From positions 1 to 24,307 of the forward strand of contig JAHEAM010000005.1 of NCBI GenBank assembly GCA_024642765.1: 24,307 nucleotides of DNA, given 5' to 3'. The notes beneath the pieces are model-generated. The model did not search any database. It had not been told where the DNA came from and saw only the letters and a list, made by a program, of their open reading frames with translations. Position 1 is the stretch's first letter; every line of letters begins with the position of its first letter. Origin of the DNA: Planctomycetaceae bacterium. Its GTDB lineage: Bacteria; Planctomycetota; Planctomycetia; Pirellulales; Pirellulaceae. Shown here in pieces: positions 1 to 8,361 of the stretch. The translations under genes were made by a program, and so were the position numbers.

Positions 1-894
1 GCAAGCGAGAGCCTGGGGCCAATGACCGGCGTCCCAGCTTTCGATGCCTTGTGGCAGCCAGCCAATGGGCAGCACTGTGTTCGCCAGGCGGGCCCACTTG
101 GAAGCAATCGCGATTTGCTCGGCCCGGCGAGCCTGCCGAAGCTCGGCAATAATCGCTTTCCCGTCATCGAATTGATCTTTAGAAATTTCGTTATTCTGAA
201 ATTGCTGTTCGAGGCGATCGAGTTGTTCTTGTTTTCCGGGCGTCTCAGACTCGTTCATGTGTCCCATTGCGCGATCAATCGAACGATTGACAACCATCGG
301 CATGATTGAAGCACAGACCAGGATGATCGTACCAATGGCGATCAACGTTCGCTTTCGCTTTTTGTCTGCCATCAAGGCGGCAATCCAGCCTCGAAATTGG
401 TGCGTGATTCCGGTGACCATCAAGAAGAAGGCAACAATCAGCAGTACCACGAACAGCATGCTCGCGCCATAGCGATAAATCATTGCCGCAGCGAGTCCCA
501 ACATCATGGGAAAGAAGGTGCAGGTTGAAAGACTAATGCTTGAACTCAAAAAATTCAGGAGAAAGATGCCGCGGGGCGATACCGGCAAATGCAAAAATTT
601 CTCCAGTGTCAACGATTCCGAACGCTGAAGTTCGCTAATGACGCCACCGAGAAACGAAAACAAAAACACCAGGACAACGGCATCCCAATAGAATGCGACG
701 TTCGTTGGTACCGCAGTCGGAAACCAGATAGCACCGATCGTGAACGCCGCAAAAAAGGAGGCGGCCGCGATCAAAGTTCCGCCAATAAGGACGGCCCACC
801 CGATCCAACGGCTGACAAGTGACATGCGATTGAGTTGGTTGACCGTCAGACGCCACCGCAACCACAGCAGCGCCCGCATCTGCGTTCCAATCAC
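1..894 (-). CDS. ABC-2 type transporter permease, 3' end outside window
   Basis: This is the membrane subunit of an ABC-2 type transporter and would form the channel for the ATPase encoded just upstream. The reading frame is open from 894 to base 1 (298 codons seen), so the C-terminus lies beyond the left edge. Hydrophobic segments include one around IGWAVLIGGTLIAAASFF, VVLVFLFSFLGGVIS, a long stretch with FPMMLGLAAAMIY and LFVVLLIVAFFLMV, and IAIGTIILVCASIMPMVV. They are followed by a charged, coiled-coil-prone loop rich in E, Q and K. A GTG start at 894 overlaps the TGA of the ATPase (GTGA), with GAGGAGGG about 10 bases upstream; an in-frame ATG at 879 is the alternative. The overlap suggests translational coupling. 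The substrate cannot be told from the sequence. Confidence 0.8.
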   Translation of the reverse strand, partial: MIGTQMRALLWLRWRLTVNQLNRMSLVSRWIGWAVLIGGTLIAAASFFAAFTIGAIWFPTAVPTNVAFYWDAVVLVFLFSFLGGVISELQRSESLTLEKFLHLPVSPRGIFLLNFLSSSISLSTCTFFPMMLGLAAAMIYRYGASMLFVVLLIVAFFLMVTGITHQFRGWIAALMADKKRKRTLIAIGTIILVCASIMPMVVNRSIDRAMGHMNESETPGKQEQLDRLEQQFQNNEISKDQFDDGKAIIAELRQARRAEQIAIASKWARLANTVLPIGWLPQGIESWDAGHWPQALAC

Positions 895-1673
895 TCGGCA
901 ACGCCCTCCTCGAGCCAACTCAGTTTTCGCGGCGAATCAGCAACCGATCCTACTTTTTCGAGAAACGTCTGTTCCAGTGAGTTGCCTTGACTCAACTCGG
1001 CCAAAGACGTTTGTTCAACCAGATTGCCGCCCGAGATGATGCCGACATGCGTGCAGAGTTTTTCAACAATTTCCAAAACATGCGAAGTCAAAAAGACGGT
1101 TGCCCCACGTGACACATAGTCACCGAGGAGTTCTCGAATGACTTTTGAAGTAATCGCATCAACGCCTTCGAAAGGTTCGTCGAGAAACAACAATTTTGGA
1201 TTGGGCAAAAGAGCAGCGGCCAGGGCTAATTTTTTTTGCATTCCGTGAGAATACTCAAGGGCAAGTTTTTTCTGCTCTTTGTCGAGAGCCATTAATGAGA
1301 GGAGCTCCTCTGAGCGTCGCCGAATTGTCGCATGATCCAAGAGGAACATTCGACCCACGAAGCTGAGGTATTCCTTGGCCGTTAAGTTGTCGAACAACGC
1401 TAGATTTTCAGGAACAACGCCAATCTGTCGTTTGATCTCAAGGGCTTGGGTGTCGTTGCGCGGGTCGAGACCCAACACGCGAATTTCGCCGGATGAGGGC
1501 TCAAGCAAGCCGGTGAGCATTTTGATCGTTGTGGACTTCCCCGCACCATTGGGACCAAGGAATCCGTAAAACGTTCCCGCCTCGACCGACAAGTTGACGT
1601 GATTGACCGCGCATTGGTTACCAAAGTAACGGCTGAGAGCCTGAGTTTCAATCGCCAGCTTTTTGTCGCTCAT
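891..1673 (-). CDS. ABC transporter ATP-binding protein
   Basis: This is the nucleotide-binding subunit of an ABC-2 type transporter, 260 residues, a normal length for a single ATPase domain. Walker A is GPNGAGKST (residues 40-48). The signature motif is YSHGMQKK (141-148), a variant of LSGGQ of the sort common in ABC-2 exporters. Walker B is LLFLDEP (161-167) and the switch histidine is H198 in LTSH. The C-terminal 50 residues are an accessory tail. The gene starts 9 bases after the DUF1559 gene ends and overlaps the permease start by 4 bases, so the three genes look co-transcribed. The protein would sit on the cytoplasmic face and power its partner; whether that drives export or another process is unknown. 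Confidence 0.92.
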   Translation of the reverse strand: MSDKKLAIETQALSRYFGNQCAVNHVNLSVEAGTFYGFLGPNGAGKSTTIKMLTGLLEPSSGEIRVLGLDPRNDTQALEIKRQIGVVPENLALFDNLTAKEYLSFVGRMFLLDHATIRRRSEELLSLMALDKEQKKLALEYSHGMQKKLALAAALLPNPKLLFLDEPFEGVDAITSKVIRELLGDYVSRGATVFLTSHVLEIVEKLCTHVGIISGGNLVEQTSLAELSQGNSLEQTFLEKVGSVADSPRKLSWLEEGVAE

Positions 1674-1682
1674 TCTTGCTCG

Positions 1683-3278
1683 TTACCGGTTTATGACTTC
1701 GCCGCCCGAAATGGTTGTCATGCCCCAAAACGACTGAGGATCGGTCAGCACGGCTTGAACGGAACCGTCAATGAATAATACCAAATGACCATTGCCAGAT
1801 CTCACATGCAGACCAGCTGTCGGGTCGTCTTGCTGAACTCGCCAATCAGCCGGTTGTGTCCAAATGATGGCTGCGTCGCGATTTGTTTCGACAACCATTG
1901 CCGAGTTAGACGTGCCGTCGGTAATTTCTTTGAGTGATACAATTTTCCCAGAAAACAATTGCGAGGCTCCCGCGACGCCTTGATAACTTGTATAGCCTCG
2001 CTCAAGTTCTACTCCGGGAGGGGCGAGTAAGGGTGGCATTTTATCGATTAACTTCGAATTATGTTCACTATTCCAGGGTTCGTCCAAATGAAACGATTCG
2101 AAAAGAGCCTGTTGCTCCAAAAAGGGAAGGATTTCGACACGCCAGCTCAGAAGTGGGCGTCCCACCGAATCGCGAATTCCAACCGGAAAATGCCCATGAA
2201 CATCGTGGTAAAGGTGCATTGCCAGCCCGAGTTGTTTCATGTTGTTCATGGACTGTGTGCGGCTAGCTGCCTCACGTGCCGCTTGAATGGCCGGAAGCAA
2301 GAGACCAACCAAGGTCCCAACAGTTGCCGCGTTCCCATCGATCCTAAGTGAAAGGTCGTTCCCTTCAACTGTTGGTTGCAAGGTCTTTACCGTCAAGTTA
2401 GAGATGCGGCGAAGATACTGCACGGTCGCACGTTGAACAGGGTCGTTTGTATCAAGGCTGCTTTCGATCTGTGGCATGAGAGCCATTTGAGCAGTGGTTA
2501 GACCTGCCGAAATAATTTCTTGCAAGCGTTTGGCCTGTTCTGGACCGCCAGCGGTCATAACAATTTTTGGCGACAGACTTTCGGTGAATTGGTAGTGGAT
2601 CCGAACAGCATCGAGCAATTCAGGCATCTCGAAAAGAAACGCCAATGGAGGCGGTACTTCACGTCTCGCCTCCTCAACTACCTTGCCAATGAACTCACGA
2701 TTGCTGGCCATGTCGAAATAGATATCTACGGAGCCGATGGGAGGATGCGCAGTCCATTGCGAAACCAAAACCGACTTCGTATCACGCGCTTCGATGGTCG
2801 GTTTAAGGTAGCCTTCCATCCCAAAGTAATAAGTGTTATCAGCGATTTTTGTTATGATCGCGCCTGGCATTTCGGGAGTTGTCCAAATTTCTCGGCCATC
2901 TTGATTGTGTGCGACTGCGTTCGGGATTTTCAGGTTTAGTGGTTTCGGAAACGTAACAACGCATCCCATTTCGGGCGGATGTTCTTTCACCATTTTGCTT
3001 GCGAAGACGACTGCATGTTGGACTTGCATCGGATCGAATCCCAAATATTGGGTTCCGGCGGCCGTGATGATCTCGACAGGAATCCATTCGGCATAGGCAC
3101 CGTTGAGCAACTCAGCGGGCCTAATCGTGACCAAAAGTGTTGCATCCGATGGAATGTTCCGGTTGGGAATCGCGATCGACGTGGACTTTGGCTCTTGGCA
3201 AAAACCAATTGTCGGCAGCTGTACCAAAACGACCAACGTAAGTGCAGTCCAGGCCCAAAATCGCGAACGCCAGTTCAT
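1683..3278 (-). CDS. Secreted protein with C-terminal DUF1559 domain
   Basis: This 531-residue protein begins with a signal peptide (MNWRSRF, then a hydrophobic run ending near TIGFCQ). Residues about 35-320 match no family I recognise. From about residue 320 it shows the planctomycete DUF1559 pattern: a hydrophobic helix with LLLPAIQAAREAASRTQ, then NNMKQLGLAMHLYHDVHGHFP, SWRVEILPFLEQQ, TDGTSNSAMVVE, and an H-to-DG motif (HLVLFIDGS) near residues 498-506. Most DUF1559 proteins I know start with a prepilin-like N-terminus followed directly by this domain. Here the pilin-like helix sits in the middle of the protein behind a long extra domain. The gene leads an operon with an ABC ATPase and permease. 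DUF1559 has no established biochemical role, so none is assigned. Confidence 0.85.
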   Translation of the reverse strand: MNWRSRFWAWTALTLVVLVQLPTIGFCQEPKSTSIAIPNRNIPSDATLLVTIRPAELLNGAYAEWIPVEIITAAGTQYLGFDPMQVQHAVVFASKMVKEHPPEMGCVVTFPKPLNLKIPNAVAHNQDGREIWTTPEMPGAIITKIADNTYYFGMEGYLKPTIEARDTKSVLVSQWTAHPPIGSVDIYFDMASNREFIGKVVEEARREVPPPLAFLFEMPELLDAVRIHYQFTESLSPKIVMTAGGPEQAKRLQEIISAGLTTAQMALMPQIESSLDTNDPVQRATVQYLRRISNLTVKTLQPTVEGNDLSLRIDGNAATVGTLVGLLLPAIQAAREAASRTQSMNNMKQLGLAMHLYHDVHGHFPVGIRDSVGRPLLSWRVEILPFLEQQALFESFHLDEPWNSEHNSKLIDKMPPLLAPPGVELERGYTSYQGVAGASQLFSGKIVSLKEITDGTSNSAMVVETNRDAAIIWTQPADWRVQQDDPTAGLHVRSGNGHLVLFIDGSVQAVLTDPQSFWGMTTISGGEVINR

Positions 3279-3579
3279 TTCACAACCCTTTGTAGTTGCC
3301 CTATATCCGAAGCATTTCTAAGGCCGAAATAGTCATATTGCCGAGGGGATGCCAGGTTCCCAACTATCTTCGTAGACGTATCAGCATAAAAGGACATATG
3401 CACCGAATCAACTGGTTGTCCACAAACGTCGAGCAAACTGAGCGGGCCCGTGCTTGATTTTGAATTGCGGGGACAGTGGACATTGAACCTGGACAAAAAG
3501 TCGCCTTACTGGAACGCGGTAGCCTAGTTATCATTGTTTCAGTTGAGCATTTTGACACACAACTTAACAATCTGGATCC
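3279..3579. other. Divergent intergenic region, DUF1559 operon / nhaD
   Basis: This gap must hold the promoters for the minus-strand DUF1559/ABC operon and the plus-strand nhaD gene. A TTGACA hexamer lies at about 3554 on the plus strand but is too close to the nhaD ATG for a normal -10 box to fit before the start. A minus-strand reading frame (3275-3496, TTG start) ends in an ATGA overlap with the DUF1559 start. I do not call it a gene because it lacks a ribosome site and recognisable motifs. Confidence 0.4.
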
Positions 3580-4965
3580 ATGTTCCTAACCATCTTGATT
3601 TGCACAGTCTTCGTGGTGGCCTACACCGCGATCGCTTTCGAACACAATCTGCATATTAACAAGGCGGCTCCTGCATTATTCGCGGGAGTTGTGTGCTGGA
3701 CGATTTACGTCGTCAACGCGAGTAGTTTTTTACCGGAAGCCAATGTGCCCGAATGGTTTAAGCAGGAAGTGGCCGCAGAACATCCTGCCACAGAGGACGC
3801 GGCTGGCGAGCAAGGGCACATTTCGATTTCTCAGCAGTACGCCATCGAAGGTCAGTTGAATCATACCCTTGCGGAAATCGCCAGCGTTTTGTTTTTCTTG
3901 TTAGGTGCGATGACCATCGTCGAGATGGTGGATGCTTTCGAAGGGTTCTCGATTATCACGGACCGGATTCGTTCGAATCATAAGTTGCAATTACTGTGGG
4001 TGATTTCGTTTCTTGCTTTTTTTATGTCTGCTGTCCTCGACAACCTGACGACCACTATCGTCATGATTTCCTTGGTACGGAAATTGGTTAAAGACGAGAA
4101 GTCGCGATTGTTTTTTGCGGGGATGATTGTTTGTGCGGCGAACGCAGGTGGGGCTTGGACGGTCATCGGTGACGTGACGACCACAATGCTGTGGATCAAA
4201 GATAAAATTTCCGTTTCGGAAGTAGCTATTCGTTTGTTTGTGCCTAGTTTGGTTTGCTTTTTAGTTCCACTCATTCTTGTGTCGCTGTTCATGCGTGGAA
4301 ACGTGGAACGGCCGGAAGAAGATCATGAATCACGAATTGAAATTGCACCATTTTGGAAGAATCTGCTGTTTGCAATTGGCGTTTTGGGTTTGCTCTCGGT
4401 TCCAGTCTTTAAGTTGCTCACGCATCAGCCTCCGTTCATGGGTATGTTGCTGAGCCTGAGTGTTTTGTGGATCGCCGCCGAAATTGTCCGGAATGACTTG
4501 GATACAGCGACGCGCAGTTCGACACATGTGGTGGAAATTCTGAAGCGAATTGATACCTCGAGTATTTTGTTCTTTTTAGGGATTTTGTTGGCGGTGGGGT
4601 CGTTAGCGAGCACGGGAATCCTCAAGGGGTTGGCGCTTCAACTCGATCAATCTGTTGGGAATATCGATTTGGTGGCGTTAATTATCGGTCTGCTGTCAAG
4701 CATCGTGGACAATGTGCCGCTCGTGGCTGCGGGTATCGAAATGTACGATTTTCCGAGAGACGATAATTTCTGGCAGTTCCTAGCCTACACGGCTGGGACC
4801 GGCGGTAGCTGCTTGATTATTGGCTCGGCGGCAGGAGTTGCTGCAATGGGCTTGGAAAGAATCAGCTTCATCTGGTACTTAAAAAATATCACGCCTCTGG
4901 CGCTGATTGGTTTCTTCTCAGGTGCTGCGGCCTACTATTACATCGAACACTACTTGGGGAAGTAA
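3580..4965 (+). CDS. nhaD: Na+/H+ antiporter, NhaD family
   Basis: NhaD antiporters exchange cytoplasmic Na+ (or Li+) for external protons and belong to the ion transporter (ArsB/NhaD) superfamily. The 461-residue product is strongly hydrophobic, with around a dozen membrane segments. It carries blocks typical of NhaD: LLGAMTIVEMVDAFEGF, then FLAFFMSAVLDNLTTTIVM, AGMIVCAANAGGAWTVIGDV, and late in the protein LLSSIVDNVPLVAAGIEMY plus TGGSCLIIGSAAGVAAMG. The paired DNLTT and DNVPL elements match the two inverted halves of this fold. The N-terminus contains a hydrophilic loop (about residues 55-90). The ATG at 3580 has only a weak ribosome site (TGGAT). The gene stands alone on its strand. It fits an organism coping with sodium, such as a marine or brackish one, but that is inference. 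Confidence 0.9.
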   Translation: MFLTILICTVFVVAYTAIAFEHNLHINKAAPALFAGVVCWTIYVVNASSFLPEANVPEWFKQEVAAEHPATEDAAGEQGHISISQQYAIEGQLNHTLAEIASVLFFLLGAMTIVEMVDAFEGFSIITDRIRSNHKLQLLWVISFLAFFMSAVLDNLTTTIVMISLVRKLVKDEKSRLFFAGMIVCAANAGGAWTVIGDVTTTMLWIKDKISVSEVAIRLFVPSLVCFLVPLILVSLFMRGNVERPEEDHESRIEIAPFWKNLLFAIGVLGLLSVPVFKLLTHQPPFMGMLLSLSVLWIAAEIVRNDLDTATRSSTHVVEILKRIDTSSILFFLGILLAVGSLASTGILKGLALQLDQSVGNIDLVALIIGLLSSIVDNVPLVAAGIEMYDFPRDDNFWQFLAYTAGTGGSCLIIGSAAGVAAMGLERISFIWYLKNITPLALIGFFSGAAAYYYIEHYLGK

Positions 4966-5429
4966 GGATCTGTCCCAAAAAAACTTTCCGAATTGTTTCC
5001 TTTGGTAACCTGCCGAGAGATCGCGCTCCTGTCGCGACAAGTGCGTTTGTTTTTGTTTCGGCCGGGAGCTTCAACCTCGCTATCAAATAATCGATTGGTA
5101 GTTTTTCTCGCGGGAATAATTACGCAAGGACTGTCGGCGACTATCAGTCTTGGGGTTACTTCGCATTCCCTCATGGCGCATCGTGTGAACCTTCGGACAT
5201 TTCTGGCGTCCGTTTTCGTGAGTATTTAGGGGATTGTTTCACAGGGAATTTTCCAAAAACAACCCGATGAATTCGCTTTTTGAAGCAACTTTAACGAAGC
5301 TCAAGTTGTCAATGATTGGGGCATGAGCCATACTTTAAGTTAAGTGTTGGCTAGTGTTTTGAACTGACCGCGAGTCTGATTCGTAAGTAAACTGACCCAC
5401 AACCACCGCCAGATTGAAGGAGCATTGTC
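4966..5429. other. Intergenic region between nhaD and HNH gene
   Basis: No convincing gene is seen in these 464 bases. A 78-codon plus-strand frame (4993-5229) has no ribosome site and no recognisable motif. I find no clear terminator hairpin after nhaD. The right end carries a candidate promoter for the HNH gene. Confidence 0.5.
5306..5334 (+). promoter_or_regulatory. Candidate sigma-70 promoter for HNH gene
   Basis: TTGTCA (5306-5311) and CATACT (5329-5334) are separated by 17 bases, close to the TTGACA/TATAAT consensus. The site lies about 95 bases before the HNH start. It was found by eye only and could be chance. Confidence 0.3.
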
Positions 5430-6026
5430 TTGATCTCGGCATCCCTGCGACGACCGACTTTGGTTTTGAACCGGAATTGGCAACCCGTGAATATCGCGAC
5501 TGTGTCGCGAGCTATCACGCTCGTTTGGAATTCGAGCGCTCGGATCGTCGACCCTCACGATTTTCAACTCTATGATTGGGACGACTGGTCGACACTGGAA
5601 CTCGGCCCAAACGAGCCCTTCATTCAAGCCGTATCGTCTCGCTTCCGGATTCCAGAAGTAATCTCTCTAGTGCGATTCGATCGCCTACCGTCCGCGAATG
5701 TCGCGTTCAACCGTCGAAACCTGTTCAAGCGTGATCATCACGCTTGCCAGTACTGTGGCAAGCGACCTGAGCCTGACGCCTTAACGATCGATCACGTTTT
5801 GCCTCGTGCAATCGGTGGCGTGTCATCATGGACGAATTGTGTATTGGCGTGTGTGACCTGCAATCATCGCAAGGCCGACCGCACACCGGAACAAGCCAAT
5901 ATGAAATTGCGAAAAACTCCGGTCCAGCCGACTTGGAACCCGGGTTACTGGCGTCACTCCGGTCGCATCGACAGTTGGCAAAAATTCATCAGTGACGCCT
6001 ACTGGAGCACCGAGCTGGAAGATTAG
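5430..6026 (+). CDS. HNH endonuclease family protein
   Basis: This 198-residue protein has a zinc-bound HNH nuclease fold in its second half. C106 and C109 (CQYC) pair with C141 and C144 (CVTC) as likely zinc ligands. D121-H122 (IDHVLP) supplies the catalytic histidine, and N136 plus N145-H146 (NHRK) complete the motif. The N-terminal 90 residues (LVLNRNWQPVN, then DPHDFQLYDW) are conserved in a group of free-standing bacterial HNH proteins whose target is unknown. The start is taken as TTG at 5430 because GAAGGAG lies 7 bases upstream; another TTG at 5425 is too close to it. The gene ends 26 bases before a strong hairpin. Nothing around it suggests restriction or phage context. Confidence 0.88.
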   Translation: MISASLRRPTLVLNRNWQPVNIATVSRAITLVWNSSARIVDPHDFQLYDWDDWSTLELGPNEPFIQAVSSRFRIPEVISLVRFDRLPSANVAFNRRNLFKRDHHACQYCGKRPEPDALTIDHVLPRAIGGVSSWTNCVLACVTCNHRKADRTPEQANMKLRKTPVQPTWNPGYWRHSGRIDSWQKFISDAYWSTELED

Positions 6027-6052
6027 TTCGGGTCCAATAAAACTAGATCTGC

Positions 6053-6088
6053 AAACGGGCCAAGTCACATTGTTGACTTGGCCCGTTT
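6053..6088 (+). terminator. Strong 15-bp hairpin after the HNH gene
   Basis: AAACGGGCCAAGTCA (6053-6067) and its exact complement (6074-6088) form a 15-bp perfect stem with a 6-base loop, ending in GTTT. It lies between two convergent genes, and each strand ends its arm in T residues, so it may stop transcription from both sides. The T tract is short. Confidence 0.75.
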
Positions 6089-6104
6089 CATGTTACTTAT
6101 TAAA

Positions 6105-6129
6105 CGTTCCCAATCAAAAAATGGGAACG
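6105..6129 (-). terminator. Second hairpin, after mtfA
   Basis: CGTTCCCA (6105-6112) and TGGGAACG (6122-6129) form a perfect 8-bp stem with a 9-base loop. Read on the minus strand it follows the mtfA stop by about 20 bases and runs into TTTAATAAG, like a factor-independent terminator for mtfA. Confidence 0.6.
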
Positions 6130-6148
6130 CGGAGAGGGGTTCATAATT

Positions 6149-6889
6149 TTACCAATCCGTGGGATCGGCCTGATAGACTTCGGTCAGGCAAAAGAACAGG
6201 CGTGGGTGATGGAAGCGTAGTCCGTGGGGGTCTTCGAAAAAAGCTTCGCTGGCGACGGCAAAGAACTCGGCCTGATTCGTGCCACCGTAGGGGTCCAAGA
6301 ATGTTGACCGGTCGTGATCCAGTCGATCGCGAAACGTGGTGTACTCGGCCTTTGATACCGCGTCCCAACGCTCTTGTTGTTCACTAGTTCCCAAGATTGG
6401 GCTGCCGCTGATGTCGCCGTCAAGTCCATCGAGATGGTGCGCTAACTCATGGACCACAACATTTCGACCCGGCGTAATGATTTCGACGTCACGCCATGAC
6501 AGGACGATGGGACCACGATGCCACGCTTCGCCAATCAACGGCTTTTCGCTGACGATCAAACCGTTACTCGACTTCCGCCGAAAAGAAGAGGGATAAAGCA
6601 GAATGGTTTCGACGCCATCAAAATAGTAGTCCTGTACGCCCGTCAACATCATTGCAGCTTGCGCGGCAACGACCACTTTCATTTGCTCATTGACTTGCAG
6701 ACCGTTGCAGCCCTCCCAGTTCTTCTCCGCGATGAAAACGCGAACGTCCTGTTGGGCCTTCTGTTGCCGCTTTTGCGGCCAGTCTGCATAAGTTCGAATC
6801 GAGGTCGATAACAAAGTGATAAAATTTGAGTCCGGCATTTGCGCAAGGAGCTTGCGCCGCCGTCTTTGACGCCACCATCGGAAAATCAT
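6149..6889 (-). CDS. mtfA: MtfA-type zinc metallopeptidase (M90 family)
   Basis: The product (246 residues, close to the usual MtfA length) is a cytoplasmic zinc peptidase. The HExxH motif is HELAH (147-151) in VVVHELAHHLDGLDGD. The downstream glutamate is expected in the block AEFFAVASEAFFEDP (about 207-221), as in MtfA, where a glutamate there is the third zinc ligand. The N-terminus is basic (WWRQRRRRKLL), as in relatives. In E. coli MtfA is controlled by the glucose-PTS repressor Mlc. No Mlc or PTS gene is visible here, so that link should not be assumed. The ATG at 6889 has GAGGAG about 14 bases upstream, rather far. The gene is divergent from folD and convergent with the HNH gene. Confidence 0.88.
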   Translation of the reverse strand: MIFRWWRQRRRRKLLAQMPDSNFITLLSTSIRTYADWPQKRQQKAQQDVRVFIAEKNWEGCNGLQVNEQMKVVVAAQAAMMLTGVQDYYFDGVETILLYPSSFRRKSSNGLIVSEKPLIGEAWHRGPIVLSWRDVEIITPGRNVVVHELAHHLDGLDGDISGSPILGTSEQQERWDAVSKAEYTTFRDRLDHDRSTFLDPYGGTNQAEFFAVASEAFFEDPHGLRFHHPRLFFCLTEVYQADPTDW

Positions 6890-7238
6890 TTTTTAAGCCA
6901 GACTCCTCGTTCACAATTCTGTTTTTGACGTTAGGTCAATATACTGCATGGAGGTGTGATTACCCATGTTGCCTTTGGATTCGCGGAATTGATTTTGGCT
7001 CAGATCAATGTCGTTTGCAGGCTCTGAAAAACGGAACGCATTGCGAATTGAGGGCATGTAGCAAAAAAAACGACTTGCGCTATACACTTTGCGACAGGAC
7101 TTCCTACCTGCGGCATTTTTTATTGCAAAGTCTCAAGGGCAAAGCCAACCCAGAAAGCGAGTTCCGAGGTGTTCGACCGCAACGTTTTCGTAGATAATGG
7201 TGCACAAGCAAAAATAATAGTTGTTATGGAGTGAGTGC
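6890..7238. other. Divergent intergenic region, mtfA / folD
   Basis: This region must contain promoters for mtfA (minus) and folD (plus), but I see no well-spaced -35/-10 pair. A 123-codon plus-strand frame starting inside mtfA runs to 7197; it has no motif or ribosome site and is judged noncoding. Confidence 0.4.
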
Positions 7239-8141
7239 ATGCCCAATTCGACACAAACGACGGCCAGAATTTTGGATGGAAAGGCAATCGCGAAGGAAAT
7301 TCAAAAAGAACTCAAAGTCGACGTCACAAAGTTCACAAAAGAAACGGGAATTGTTCCGAAGTTGGCCGCTGTGTTGGTCGGCGAGGACCCAGCGAGCCAA
7401 GTTTATGTGCGCAACAAGCAGCTCGCATGTGAGCGAGTTGGGATGTTGAGTGAGTTGCACCGGTTGCCGTCCGACACGACAACGGAGACGTTGCTGGGGT
7501 GGGTCCAGCGTCTCAATGCAGACTCTGCCACGTCGGGTATTCTTGTTCAGTTGCCAGTTCCAAAGCAGATTGAAGAATTGCGAGTGCTCGATGCGATCGA
7601 TTGGCGCAAGGACGTCGATGCGTTTCATCCATATAATGTTGGCTTGCTCTCTCAAGGCCGCCCGCGATTCCTGCCTTGTACTCCCTATGGAGTCGTGCAA
7701 ATCCTCTATCGCAGCCAATTGCCAACCAGCGGTAAGAAGGTTTGTGTGATTGGTCGCAGTGACATTGTTGGCAAACCCCTAGCCTCAATGCTTGTTCAAC
7801 GTACCAGTCCGTTAGGTCCCGAATGGGCAAACGCGACGGTTACGATTTGTCACAGCCGTACACCGAATTTAGCTGATGTTACGCGCGATGCGGATATTTT
7901 AGTTGCCGCGATTGGTCAACCCGAATTCGTGCGGGCTGCAATGGTCAAACCAGGTGCGACGGTCATTGATGTTGGCATTAATCGGGTCGGCGATCGGTTG
8001 GTTGGTGATGTCGCGTTCGCTGAAGTCGCTCAAGTAGCAGGAGCAATCACGCCTGTGCCCGGTGGCGTGGGGCCGTTGACCGTTACCATGTTGCTCAGCA
8101 ACACGATGATTGCAGCGCGATTACAATTGGAACAAAACTAA
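7239..8141 (+). CDS. folD: FolD, methylene-THF dehydrogenase/cyclohydrolase
   Basis: FolD interconverts 5,10-methylene-THF, 5,10-methenyl-THF and 10-formyl-THF using NADP+, supplying one-carbon units for purine and formyl-Met synthesis in the cytosol. Key blocks are present: YVRNKQLACERVGM with the catalytic lysine, LVQLPVPKQI, KDVDAFHPYNVG (A where KDVDGFH is usual), PCTPYGVVQIL, the nucleotide-binding GRSDIVGKPLASML, VIDVGINR, and ITPVPGGVGPLTVTMLL near the C-terminus. The length of 300 residues is normal. ATG at 7239 is chosen because GGAG lies 7 bases upstream; a TTG at 7221 in frame would add six residues but lacks a ribosome site. It is a single-gene unit by appearance. Confidence 0.96.
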   Translation: MPNSTQTTARILDGKAIAKEIQKELKVDVTKFTKETGIVPKLAAVLVGEDPASQVYVRNKQLACERVGMLSELHRLPSDTTTETLLGWVQRLNADSATSGILVQLPVPKQIEELRVLDAIDWRKDVDAFHPYNVGLLSQGRPRFLPCTPYGVVQILYRSQLPTSGKKVCVIGRSDIVGKPLASMLVQRTSPLGPEWANATVTICHSRTPNLADVTRDADILVAAIGQPEFVRAAMVKPGATVIDVGINRVGDRLVGDVAFAEVAQVAGAITPVPGGVGPLTVTMLLSNTMIAARLQLEQN

Positions 8142-8361
8142 CAGCCAGTCGATTTTTGATTGGATGAAGACTAGTGTTAGTCGTAAGGTACCAACTCTCG
8201 GTTTTCCTAGAAGAATCGTCCGCTGCGCTGTGGGCTTGATTTAGGGTAACCCAAACTTGTGCTTCGTCATCCAGAGAATCGATAGGCCGTGAAGCTCGAC
8301 AAAGATAATTGAGCAAGTGCCCAGTGTTTGTGGCGTGTGTGTGAGTGAAATGATAGGCGAT

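Noticed and set aside
635..901. Minus-strand 88-codon frame near the ABC permease
   Set aside because: It is another frame of the permease gene. The permease frame gives coherent membrane helices and a ribosome site; this one does not.
4993..5229. 78-codon plus-strand frame between nhaD and the HNH gene
   Set aside because: Partly hydrophobic, but it has no ribosome site or coherent membrane topology.
8169..8182. Small inverted repeat GACTA/TAGTC after folD
   Set aside because: The stem is only 5 bp with no T tract, so it is too weak to call a terminator.
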